64,000 nt of DNA. It comes from Vibrio tapetis subsp. tapetis (GTDB lineage Bacteria > Pseudomonadota > Gammaproteobacteria > Enterobacterales > Vibrionaceae). The notes below the pieces were generated by a model. The model was given only the letters and a program-made list of their open reading frames with translations, had not been told where the DNA came from and ran no database searches. The position numbers were made by a program, and so were the translations under genes. The stretch's first letter is position 1. The number at the start of each line of letters is the position of its first letter. Location: assembly GCF_900233005.1 (NCBI RefSeq), contig NZ_LT960611.1:1736001-1800000 (forward strand), in the 5' to 3' direction. This document shows positions 14,554 through 22,130 of the stretch, one piece after another.

Positions 14554-14604
14554 GCTATTGGCTATTCGTCGCTATTGGCTATTCGTTACTATTAACTGTT
14601 CGTC
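14554..14604. repeat. Three 17-bp tandem repeats built from 7-nt words
   Basis: Copies GCTATTGGCTATTCGTC, GCTATTGGCTATTCGTT and ACTATTAACTGTTCGTC stand head to tail. Each reads as two 7-nt words plus three bases (GCTATTG GCTATTC GTC). The third copy overlaps the last codons and stop of the converging ABC ATPase gene, so the repeats encode its C-terminal ATNS. Related 7-nt-period tracts occur at 37121, 37236 and 47058. Confidence 0.85.
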
Positions 14605-15329
14605 GCTCGGGCAACAAACGCACGTGTCCTTTCATGTTGAGGCTGACCAAAAATTTGCTCTGGTGGCCCCTGCTCCACGATAACACCACCTTCCATAAAT
14701 ATGACTTTATCTGCCACTTCTCGGGCAAACTGCATTTCATGAGTCACAACTATCATGGTTTGTTTTTGCTTAGCGAGTTGCTTCATTACCGTCAGCACTT
14801 CATCAACCCATTCCGGGTCGAGCGCGGAAGTTGGCTCATCGAATAGAATAACATCGCCTTTACAAGCCATTGCGCGAGCAATACCGACTCGTTGTTGTTG
14901 ACCACCAGAAAGCTGTGCAGGATATTTATGTTGATGCTCCTTCATCCCTACGCTTTCTAGCAGTTTATCTGCGGTACTTAACGCAGTAGCCTTAGGCTCT
15001 TTCCAAACGGTAATCAGCGACTCAGCAACATTTTCCAATGCCGTTTTATTGGCAAACAACGCGTAGTTTTGAAATACAAAGCTGCTTTGAGACCTGAGTT
15101 GGTGAATGAGTTTAGAATTAACCGACTGCGCATCAACCGTGACATTACCAATAGAAATATGACCGGTAGTCGGCGCTTCAAGGTAATTTAAACAACGTAA
15201 TAATGTGGATTTCCCGGTACCTGACGGCCCAATAATCACCACGATTTCGCCCTTTTCTACTTCAAGGTCAATCTGCTTGAGCACCTCGTGATCACCAAAT
15301 TTTTTACTCAACTGGCTTACTCGTATCAT
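14592..15329 (-). CDS. Polar amino acid ABC transporter, ATP-binding protein
   Basis: A 245-residue ATPase of the GlnQ/TcyN class: Walker [10 protein letters not shown], signature LSGGQQQR, Walker [14 protein letters not shown] and the His-switch VVTHEMQFA. It energises uptake of a polar amino acid with the two genes upstream. The start overlaps the permease stop by four bases. The extreme C-terminus runs into the 17-bp tandem repeat. The substrate cannot be read from the ATPase; the locus looks most like cystine or other polar amino acid systems. Confidence 0.92.
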   Translation of the reverse strand: MIRVSQLSKKFGDHEVLKQIDLEVEKGEIVVIIGPSGTGKSTLLRCLNYLEAPTTGHISIGNVTVDAQSVNSKLIHQLRSQSSFVFQNYALFANKTALENVAESLITVWKEPKATALSTADKLLESVGMKEHQHKYPAQLSGGQQQRVGIARAMACKGDVILFDEPTSALDPEWVDEVLTVMKQLAKQKQTMIVVTHEMQFAREVADKVIFMEGGVIVEQGPPEQIFGQPQHERTRAFVARATNS

Positions 15330-16000
15330 CGGACAAACGCCTTATTCAAATGTTTCTCCAGGGCAGTCTGGATGCGAGTAAAGAACACGACAACAATCCA
15401 GTAAATCAGAGCAACGGCCATAAACGCTTCAAAAAACTTAAAGCTTGAGGATGCTTCCATTTGCGCTTTTGCCATGATTTCAGCCACGCCTAAAGTAAAT
15501 GCCAAAGAAGTACTTTTAATCATGTCGATAAAGTAATTCATAAGAGATGGCGTTGCGACGCGAGCAGATTGTGGCAATATGACCCTTTTCATCGCTTGCA
15601 ACTGAGTCATGCCAACACTTAGGCTCGCTTCCATTTGGCTTTTATCAATACCTAAAATAGCGGCACGAATACTCTCTGCCATATAAGCGGAAAAGTGCAG
15701 AGATAACCCAATCACCGCAGCAGAGAAAGCATCCATTCCTATAAATATCGGAAAGACTTGTGGTAGACCGTAATAAAGTAAAAACAGCTGAACCAGTAAT
15801 GGCGTCCCTCGAAAAAACGAGATGTACACTACAACCAGTGCATTAAGTCCCTTTATCTTAAATACTCGCACCAGCGCCAAAACCATCGATATAGCCAGTG
15901 CAATAGCAAAGCCTATCAATGACATTTGCAGCGTTACTCCCAAATATTTTATCAATATAGGGAACAACGCCAGCATGTAATCAAAGTCAAAACCGTTCAT
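15326..16000 (-). CDS. Polar amino acid ABC transporter permease
   Basis: A 224-residue HisMQ-type inner-membrane permease with about five hydrophobic segments and the EAA-type loop [20 protein letters not shown] that contacts the ATPase. It overlaps both neighbours (1 base with the binding protein, 4 with the ATPase). As the only permease in the operon it probably works as a homodimer, as in cystine-type systems. Confidence 0.92.
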   Translation of the reverse strand: MNGFDFDYMLALFPILIKYLGVTLQMSLIGFAIALAISMVLALVRVFKIKGLNALVVVYISFFRGTPLLVQLFLLYYGLPQVFPIFIGMDAFSAAVIGLSLHFSAYMAESIRAAILGIDKSQMEASLSVGMTQLQAMKRVILPQSARVATPSLMNYFIDMIKSTSLAFTLGVAEIMAKAQMEASSSFKFFEAFMAVALIYWIVVVFFTRIQTALEKHLNKAFVR

Positions 16001-16758
16001 TATTGAGTAATATCTGCATCAAACCATTTCTGAGAGATCTGAGATAAAGTACCGTCGGCTTTCATTTCAGTCAGTGCTTTATCCACTTTCGCTTTAATGG
16101 CCAGTTTCTCTGGTTTATTCAAGAAAGGCATCGCATTTTCAATCGTTTCAAACGGTTTACCAGCTAAAGCCAACGGCAAGCCTGATTTTTTGATCAGTTG
16201 AGTCGATGATACACGGTCCATAACAAACGCGTCAGTACGGCCTAATGCAACATCCTGCTCAAAACCACTGTCGTAAGTAATGATGTTAATTTCATTGTTT
16301 GTGTCGTGTTGACGCAATAATTGCTCAAAGTTACTGCCTAAGTTTACGGCAACTTTTTTACCTTTAAGGTCGTCAATGCCTTGAATGTCTTCACGGCCTT
16401 TACGTACCACAACTTGTGCGCCGTCTACCACGTAAGGTACCGAAAAAGCGTATTTAGCTTTACGTGCATCCGTAATAGTAATTTGGTTGCTGATTGTATC
16501 AATGTGGCCTGCTTCTAACATACCAAACAAACCTGAAAAGCTTGATGTTACAAACTCAACTTTGTAATCAGCGCGCTGACCAATTTCGTTCCAAACGTCA
16601 ATTTCGTAACCTTGTAATTCATCCAGTTTTACAAAGGTGAAAGGGAAATAGCGACCAGACATACCTACTTTTACTTCTTCCTGAGCAAGTGAAACACTAG
16701 AAGTAAAGGTAGTGGCAATAGCAAGAGAGGTAAGCAAAAGTTTTTTAAAGACAGACAT
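16000..16758 (-). CDS. Polar amino acid ABC transporter, periplasmic binding protein
   Basis: A 252-residue type II binding protein with a signal peptide (cleavage near SVSLAQ) and the SBP_bac_3 core (GRYFPFTFVKLDELQGYEID, then ITITDARKAKYAFSVPYV). It resembles cystine-binding TcyA/TcyJ proteins more than glutamine or arginine binders, but this is a judgement from memory. It is the first gene of the three-gene operon. Confidence 0.88.
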   Translation of the reverse strand: MSVFKKLLLTSLAIATTFTSSVSLAQEEVKVGMSGRYFPFTFVKLDELQGYEIDVWNEIGQRADYKVEFVTSSFSGLFGMLEAGHIDTISNQITITDARKAKYAFSVPYVVDGAQVVVRKGREDIQGIDDLKGKKVAVNLGSNFEQLLRQHDTNNEINIITYDSGFEQDVALGRTDAFVMDRVSSTQLIKKSGLPLALAGKPFETIENAMPFLNKPEKLAIKAKVDKALTEMKADGTLSQISQKWFDADITQ

Positions 16759-16873
16759 TATTTGTACTCTTTTAATTAGTTGCCGCTCAATGTACCTGAA
16801 TCATTGAACGGTAATAAATAACCAAAAGTACTATGTAATTCACCAAAATAATAAGAAGGCTCACTATATAAAA

Positions 16874-16926
16874 CTAGTCACTTAGTTATTTTTAGGCTGA
16901 TTATCCTAAAAAATAACAATGACTAG
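16874..16926 (-). terminator. Long imperfect hairpin downstream of the feo operon
   Basis: CTAGTCA...TTTTTAGG and CCTAAAAAATAA...TGACTAG form a stem of about 22 pairs with small bulges and an 8-base loop. On the reverse strand it ends in TTTTAT. It lies 45 bases beyond the Cys-rich small gene and so probably terminates feoAB transcripts. Confidence 0.55.
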
Positions 16927-16970
16927 CCTATACCTCTTAACTATTGTTCAAAAATCACGCACACGTCTTC

Positions 16971-17129
16971 TCATTTTTCACACTGTTCTTTCTTGCTCGA
17001 CGGACACCCCGAGCAACCACCACACTGACCGCGCTTTCTAAACCACTTACGGTACAAGTAGTACCCTGCTGCGCATACGACCATTATAACCAGTAACGCA
17101 TCCATGAACGATGTCGATGCCTCATACAT
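16971..17129 (-). CDS. FeoB-associated Cys-rich small membrane protein
   Basis: A 52-residue ORF beginning MYEASTSFMDALLVIMVVCA: one transmembrane helix (about residues 10-27), a basic stretch YRKWFRKRG, and a Cys-rich tail (Cys36, 39, 42 and 50 in QCGGCSGCP...EQC). This is the architecture of the FeoB-associated Cys-rich membrane protein family. A strong GGGAGG lies eight bases before the ATG. It starts 15 bases after feoB stops, where many gammaproteobacteria have the winged-helix FeoC. The C-terminal cysteines are presumably cytoplasmic and could bind Fe-S or sense iron or redox state. That role is inference. Confidence 0.85.
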   Translation of the reverse strand: MYEASTSFMDALLVIMVVCAAGYYLYRKWFRKRGQCGGCSGCPSSKKEQCEK

Positions 17130-17144
17130 AGTGATGTCCTCCCA

Positions 17145-19619
17145 TTACGTCGTCTGTGCGTGTATATTCGGATTTCGTTTTTGTTGGAACCAACCGTAAA
17201 ACCCAACGGCTAATAACAAGAATAAACCTGCAAAATATATGGATGTCATGGCGGCAACCCCGGAGATCGCAAGAGCATTACCAACCGTATGTACTATCGT
17301 TGCTACCCCAAACCCTAAACAGGTCGGTAATACCATAGATAACACCATCCAACGATACTGACCCGTTTGTACTTTAATCATCATCACCGTTGCCAAACAA
17401 GGTGGATAAAGAGCAAAGAACAATATCAGGGCGACGGCCGCTAATTCACCTTGCTTAGCAAAATCTTCCGACTGACCGATTCGCGTTTCAAGCTTATCGT
17501 TACTGTCTTCGTCTGGTTGAAATAGCACACCCAAGGTTGCGACGCTGCTTTCTCTCGCTGCAAACGATGAAAACAGAGCAACGTTGATCTTCCAATCAAA
17601 ACCGGCGTGTTTTGTGACGGGTTCAATAGACCGGCCAAAACTACCAAGTAGTGAATTTTCCAATTGGCGCTCTTTCATTTGCCGACGAATCTTTTTACGC
17701 TCAGAAGCCAGTTTACGTAAGGAGCGATTCGCCTTTCTTGCCGCTTTGTCTCCTTTGACCGGCACAACGATTGAGAAAAAGTCCGGGTTACGCTCGGCAA
17801 AGTCTTTATTCACCGCTTTCGATGCGCTAGCACCAGACGCATTCAATTTGGCTCTCTTAAAGTCGGTAAAATAGTTAACCAGTAAAGGCAAAGAGTCGTC
17901 ATTGATTTGCTGATGATATGGCGTCGACTCGATTGCTTTGTAAAATTTTGTGACGGCTTGCTCGGCTCGTTGTTGATATTGATGCTGTTCAGCGCCTTCC
18001 ATACCTGGAAATTGCAGCAAGACAAAAATGATGGTCGAGACCGCAACAACAATGGTGCCAACTTTCTTTACATACGTCCAAGTACGCTCAATAGCCCGTG
18101 TTAATACGCTTCTTAGTGTCGGTAAGTTATACCTTGGCAGTTCCATCACAAACGGAGCAGTTTCGCTGCCCTTAAGCACCGTTTTCGTCAGTAGCTTAGC
18201 CACCAACAGCGCAGCGATAATGGTGAACGTTGATATATAAAACATCATGAGCGCTTTGTCTTCTTCAAAGAAAGTGCTCAGTAATAAGGTGTATAGCGGA
18301 ACTTTCGCTAAGCAATTCATGAACGGCACGGTCAAAATAGTCGCCATTCTTGCACGATTATCGGGGATGCCCTTGGTCGCCATGATCCCGGGGACTGCGC
18401 AGCCACCAGCAAACACGCCACTTAAAATCATAGGCAGAGTACTTTGGCCATGTAAGCCGAAACGGTGCAATACCTTGTCACAAATAAAGGCTATCCGAGC
18501 CATATAGCCTGAATCTTCCAATATCGCGATAAGGGCAAACAGGATCAAAAAGATGGGCACATAGTTTAATAATGTGTTCGCAGAATCAACAACCCATAGC
18601 CCTAAGGAGCGCGTATACGGGTCGTGTAAGAAACCGGCTGCTGGCAAAAAGCTGGCAATCCACTCTCGCGCCATGGCCAAGAATGGCCATGTATAGTTCG
18701 TCAACTCATAGCCCCACACAATTGAACACTGATAAATAGCAAAGACGGTGAGCAATAAGCAGATCGGGGCAAGCAGAGGATGAAGGACAACGTAATCAAT
18801 TTTTTTACTCACGGACATGGTCGCTTGAACAGCATCATTCGTCGCAACACATTGGTCATATAATGCCAAAATGTACGCATGCCTCTTAGTAACGAAGTAG
18901 TCGTTGAGTTGTCCTTCGACCTTCTGCTGAGCTTTTAAAACGCTGCGACGGCAGACCTCACCCGCACCGAGACTCTCCAACCAGTTTGTAACTTCTTGAT
19001 CTCCCTCGAGTACACGTAATGCTAACCATCTATGGTTGAACTGCTCTTCAATGTTGCACAAAGAAAGAGCCTGATGCAGCTCTTTGATTTCTTCTTTAAT
19101 TTCAGGATACGTATCTTCTATGTCTGCAAGTTTGGCTGCGCCAAGTGCTTGAATGATTTCTTGTTTACCCAAGCCTTTTCGGCCAATACTCTCGACCACC
19201 GGTACCCCAAGGAGAGCGGATAACTTGGTGGAGTCTACTGTCACCCCTTCTTTCTGGGCAACATCCATCATATTCAAAACAACGACGCACGGCTTATTTA
19301 ACTCAAATATCTGCAAAGATAGGTTAAGTGAACGAGTAAGGTTCGCCGCATCAACAACGTTCACTATCACATCAACATCATCTTCTCTCAAAGCTTGTCG
19401 CGCCACACGCTCTTCAAGTGAAAAACTGGACAAACTGTAGGTACCGGGCAAATCGGTTACCACGAAGCGATTTCCGACATCATTAAACGTCCCTGAAACC
19501 TTATCGACAGTAACACCTGGGTAATTAGCGACGTGTTGCCTGGCTCCTGTGAGCATATTAAACAACGTCGATTTACCGGCATTCTGCTGGCCAGCCAATA
19601 AGATATTCTTGCTTTGCAT
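17145..19619 (-). CDS. feoB: Ferrous iron transport protein B (GTPase permease)
   Basis: An 824-residue protein. The N-terminal G domain has G1 GQQNAGKST (10-18), G3 DLPGTYSLSS and G4 NMMD. A GDI-like linker follows, then the Gate membrane domains with MILSGVFAGGCAVPGIMA and PFMNCLAKVPLYTLLLS. It is about 50 residues longer than E. coli FeoB; the extra length appears to be the polar Lys/Arg-rich segment between the two Gate regions (roughly residues 535-660, including KAARKANRSLRKLASERKKI). It imports Fe2+ across the inner membrane, mainly without oxygen. It lies two bases after feoA. Confidence 0.96.
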   Translation of the reverse strand: MQSKNILLAGQQNAGKSTLFNMLTGARQHVANYPGVTVDKVSGTFNDVGNRFVVTDLPGTYSLSSFSLEERVARQALREDDVDVIVNVVDAANLTRSLNLSLQIFELNKPCVVVLNMMDVAQKEGVTVDSTKLSALLGVPVVESIGRKGLGKQEIIQALGAAKLADIEDTYPEIKEEIKELHQALSLCNIEEQFNHRWLALRVLEGDQEVTNWLESLGAGEVCRRSVLKAQQKVEGQLNDYFVTKRHAYILALYDQCVATNDAVQATMSVSKKIDYVVLHPLLAPICLLLTVFAIYQCSIVWGYELTNYTWPFLAMAREWIASFLPAAGFLHDPYTRSLGLWVVDSANTLLNYVPIFLILFALIAILEDSGYMARIAFICDKVLHRFGLHGQSTLPMILSGVFAGGCAVPGIMATKGIPDNRARMATILTVPFMNCLAKVPLYTLLLSTFFEEDKALMMFYISTFTIIAALLVAKLLTKTVLKGSETAPFVMELPRYNLPTLRSVLTRAIERTWTYVKKVGTIVVAVSTIIFVLLQFPGMEGAEQHQYQQRAEQAVTKFYKAIESTPYHQQINDDSLPLLVNYFTDFKRAKLNASGASASKAVNKDFAERNPDFFSIVVPVKGDKAARKANRSLRKLASERKKIRRQMKERQLENSLLGSFGRSIEPVTKHAGFDWKINVALFSSFAARESSVATLGVLFQPDEDSNDKLETRIGQSEDFAKQGELAAVALILFFALYPPCLATVMMIKVQTGQYRWMVLSMVLPTCLGFGVATIVHTVGNALAISGVAAMTSIYFAGLFLLLAVGFYGWFQQKRNPNIHAQTT

Positions 19620-19621
19620 GT

Positions 19622-19855
19622 TTATTTTCCTACTTCAATTTTGACTGTTCTTGCTTCTGAACGACGCAATACGACACTGTTTGAACCCACTCGGATTTCT
19701 ATAGGATCACCTAACGGAGCGTATCGAACTAATTCAAATTCAGAAGGTGGAATAAGACCAAGATCAAGTAAGCGTTGACGAACACTTCCTTTTGCTTCGT
19801 GAGCAACAATTTTTCCTTTTGTACCACGAGGCACACAAGAAAGTGACAATTCCAT
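19622..19855 (-). CDS. feoA: Ferrous iron transport protein A
   Basis: A 77-residue SH3-like cytoplasmic protein (VPRGTKGKIVAHEAKGSVRQ, then RLLDLGLIPPSEFELVRYAP) that binds and supports FeoB. It is the first gene of feoA-feoB-Cys-rich, with Fur-like and FNR-like sites 60-100 bases upstream. Confidence 0.93.
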   Translation of the reverse strand: MELSLSCVPRGTKGKIVAHEAKGSVRQRLLDLGLIPPSEFELVRYAPLGDPIEIRVGSNSVVLRRSEARTVKIEVGK

Positions 19856-19916
19856 AACAATACTTCCACATAAAACAGTTTCTCTATATTACTGATATCG
19901 CTTACTGACCTCAATC

Positions 19917-19935
19917 CGTAATGAGAACCGTTATC
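19917..19935. promoter_or_regulatory. Putative Fur box
   Basis: CGTAATGAGAACCGTTATC matches the 19-bp consensus GATAATGATAATCATTATC at 14 of 19 positions by eye. It lies between divergent feoA and the secreted-protein pair, so it could repress either or both when iron is plentiful. Confidence 0.6.
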
Positions 19936-19941
19936 AATTTA

Positions 19942-19955
19942 ATGATCAAGATCAA
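19942..19955. promoter_or_regulatory. Putative FNR box
   Basis: ATGATCAAGATCAA matches TTGAT-N4-ATCAA at 9 of 10 defined positions. Anaerobic activation of feo by FNR is known in E. coli. The same core TGATCAAGATCA recurs upstream of the pfl region at 42691. Confidence 0.6.
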
Positions 19956-20066
19956 TTAAAGTGTAAATGCGAGTGATTCTCTATTCCAAAATTATCTTTT
20001 CGTAGGTAGGATTCCGACAAATATCGAATATAACCAATACAACCCATTGTTTTAAAGGATTTAAAA

Positions 20067-20378
20067 ATGAGATCTCTATCACTAGGTTTACTACTCGCAG
20101 CTAGCCTACCCATGGTAGCAAACGCACATACTCCCCTATGTTCATGCTATGACTTCGGTGATGGCACGGTACTTTGTGAAGGTGGATTTTCTGATGGATC
20201 CTCAGCATCTGGGGTTGAAATGCTCGTGAAAGATGGCAATGGAAATTCATTGGTTAAAGGTGAAATGAATGAGGACGGTGAATTCGAATTCAATAAGCCA
20301 AACGGTGATTACCTCGTTGAATTCAACGCAGGCCCGGGACATTTGATCACTATTAACGGCGAAGATATCGTCGAGTAA
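20067..20378 (+). CDS. Small secreted Cys-containing protein next to feo
   Basis: A 103-residue protein with a clear signal peptide (MRSLSLGLLLAASLPMVANA). Cleavage after ANA would leave an N-terminal histidine, followed by Cys25, Cys27 and Cys37 (HTPLCSCYDFGDGTVLCEGG). The remainder is acidic and Gly-rich, with a carboxypeptidase-regulatory-like beta pattern (GNSLVKGEMNEDGEFEF). I do not recognise a named family. The Cys/His set at the mature N-terminus suggests metal binding. It shares its promoter region with feoAB and lies 55 bases before the DUF4198-type gene, probably as an operon. Confidence 0.75.
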   Translation: MRSLSLGLLLAASLPMVANAHTPLCSCYDFGDGTVLCEGGFSDGSSASGVEMLVKDGNGNSLVKGEMNEDGEFEFNKPNGDYLVEFNAGPGHLITINGEDIVE

Positions 20379-20433
20379 TGCCTTGCTCCTCATTATTAAC
20401 TGGATATATCAAAATTAAATAGGAATTAAGACA

Positions 20434-21219
20434 ATGAAAAAAATGGCTATTGCCGTAGGTATTGCTGCTCTCTCTCTTTCTGCAGCATCCCAAGCTCACT
20501 TCCAAATGATTTACACGCCTGAATCCATGCTTGCAAGCCCAGCCACTGTTGATATGAAGCTGGTATTTGGTCACCCTATGGAAAATGGCCATGTGATGGA
20601 CATGGACAAACCTGAAGCATTTTCCGTTACGTTTAAGGGAAAGCAAACTGATTTGCTATCAACACTGAATCCTATTACGTGGACAGGCCCAGATAACACA
20701 GCAAAAGCTTACCAGACTGATTACAAAATTCGTCGTAATGGCGATTACATCTTTGCACTGACGCCTACTCCGTATTATGAAAAAGGCGAAGACGTTTACA
20801 TTCAGCAAATCACTAAGCGCTTTATTAACAAATCAGGCATGCCTACTGGTTGGGAAGCACCGCTGGGATTAAAAACCGAGATCGTGCCACTGAATAAACC
20901 ATACCAAGTATTGGCAGGTAGTACATTCTCAGGGCAACTACTTTCAGAAGGTAAGCCAGTAGCAGGTGCTGAGTGTGAAGTTGAATTCTTAAACACAGAT
21001 ATCGACTCAAAAGCTAACGCATTTAGCAAAACAAATCACCGTGAGGCTCCAGCTGCCGCTATCGTAGCGATTACGGATCCTAACGGCGTATTTACGTTCG
21101 GTATTCCAAAAGCCGGCAAATGGGGCTTTGCGTGTTTGGGTAGCGGCCCTGACACTGAGTACAAAGGCAAAGAACTATCGCAAGATGCAGTAATTTGGAT
21201 TGAAGCGAAAGACATTTAG
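20434..21219 (+). CDS. DUF4198-type periplasmic protein
   Basis: A 261-residue secreted protein. The signal peptide ends at about SQA, leaving an N-terminal His (HFQMIYTPESMLASPATVDM). The order of elements (N-terminal His, HPMENGHVMDM, a beta-sandwich, then a second small beta domain with GKPVAGAECEVEFLNTD and TDPNGVFTFGIPKAGKWGFA) fits DUF4198, a group found with nickel and cobalt transporters (NikK/CbiK-like). Beside feo and a Fur-like site, a role in periplasmic Fe2+ handling is a reasonable inference, not shown. Confidence 0.72.
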   Translation: MKKMAIAVGIAALSLSAASQAHFQMIYTPESMLASPATVDMKLVFGHPMENGHVMDMDKPEAFSVTFKGKQTDLLSTLNPITWTGPDNTAKAYQTDYKIRRNGDYIFALTPTPYYEKGEDVYIQQITKRFINKSGMPTGWEAPLGLKTEIVPLNKPYQVLAGSTFSGQLLSEGKPVAGAECEVEFLNTDIDSKANAFSKTNHREAPAAAIVAITDPNGVFTFGIPKAGKWGFACLGSGPDTEYKGKELSQDAVIWIEAKDI

Positions 21220-21256
21220 TCGTTAGCATAACGGCAATTGCAGACCATAAGATCTA

Positions 21257-21286
21257 AACAGGGAGCATTACGCTCCCTGTTCTTTT
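21257..21286 (+). terminator. Terminator of the DUF4198-type gene
   Basis: Perfect arms AACAGGGAGC and GCTCCCTGTT with a 5-base loop, followed by CTTTTAT. Confidence 0.85.
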
Positions 21287-21336
21287 ATAAGTTAACCAAC
21301 TTGCTCTAAGTTAACCCAGTCACTTTCAACTGGCGA

Positions 21337-21947
21337 CTAAACTTTAAACTGCCCGACTAAGTCTTGTTGTCGAGCAGAAATTGCGCCCATCTCTTGGCTC
21401 ACTCGTTCTGACGACTCCGCTTGATTCAATATTCTTTCGCTCAAGTCACGAATATTTGCCACATTTCGGTTCAACTCACTTGATACCGATTGCTGCTCCT
21501 GGGCTGCTTTCGCAATTTGGCTATTCATATCGTTAATCGAACCAATCGCTCCAAATATTGCCCCAATTTCATCGACAGCTTGGCCAACTTGAACGGAGGT
21601 GTTTTCCGCAAGATCATTACCTTGCTTGATAACATTCACCACATCTTGAGTGCCTTTTTGAACCTGAGCAATCACACTATGGATCTCTTTCACCGATTCT
21701 TGTGTACGGCTAGCTAGTGTACGAACTTCATCTGCAACGACCGCAAAACCGCGCCCTTGCTCCCCAGCTCTTGCAGCTTCAATCGCAGCATTAAGTGCTA
21801 ACAAGTTTGTTTGCTCTGAAATGCCTTCAATGACGGTTAAGATTTCAGTGATGTTTTTGTTGTTCGCGGCCAGCTCTTCCACAACAGGTACTGCACTGCT
21901 CATACGCGACACTAAGCCCGCCATTTCTTGCGCAGACTGGTGAACTA
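21337..21947 (-). pseudogene. Methyl-accepting chemotaxis protein, 3' fragment cut off by IS605-type element
   Basis: The last roughly 200 codons of a chemoreceptor: [20 protein letters not shown] and the hairpin-tip motif [20 protein letters not shown], then the C-terminal coiled coil to GQFKV. In-frame coding continues upstream of the first ATG (VVHQSAQE, 21925-21948) until the insertion-sequence hairpin and a stop at 21955. It is the continuation of the 5' fragment ending near 23950. Without a promoter or start it is unlikely to be made as a working receptor. Confidence 0.9.
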
Positions 21948-22130
21948 CTCGCAGCTAAAGCAGCGAGCTTCTAAGATAACAACCTAAGCCGCTAACTTTT
22001 CTTTTTTGACGCTTCGTTGGACACCGCTAGTCGAGCTTTTGGCTCGGCTAGTCTTACGATTGCCTCCACGTCCACTATCTGACTTGGTTCTTAGAACCCC
22101 ATCGCCAGACAACACCGTTCCAGTGTCTAA
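21945..22130 (-). ncRNA. Predicted omega (reRNA) of TnpB, position by family analogy
   Basis: In characterised IS605-type elements the TnpB guide RNA is cut from the 3' part of tnpB mRNA plus RE, and the guide is the flanking DNA just past RE. Here that places the scaffold over the tnpB 3' end and RE hairpin, with guide sequence starting about GTAGTTCACCAGTCTGCGCA on the reverse strand, inside the chemoreceptor gene. Nothing beyond position and the RE hairpin supports it; the 5' limit is arbitrary. Confidence 0.4.
21948..21967 (-). repeat. Right-end subterminal hairpin of the IS605-type element
   Basis: CTCGC and GCGAG arms, a T-T mismatch, an inner GC/GC step and a TTTA loop. It is directly adjacent to chemoreceptor codons, as expected for the imperfect hairpin bound by the HUH transposase at RE. 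Confidence 0.75.

Noticed and set aside
14554..14604. 17-bp repeats as iterons or an origin
   Set aside because: Only three copies, at a gene end between convergent genes, with no replication gene nearby. They fit a slippage-type repeat better.
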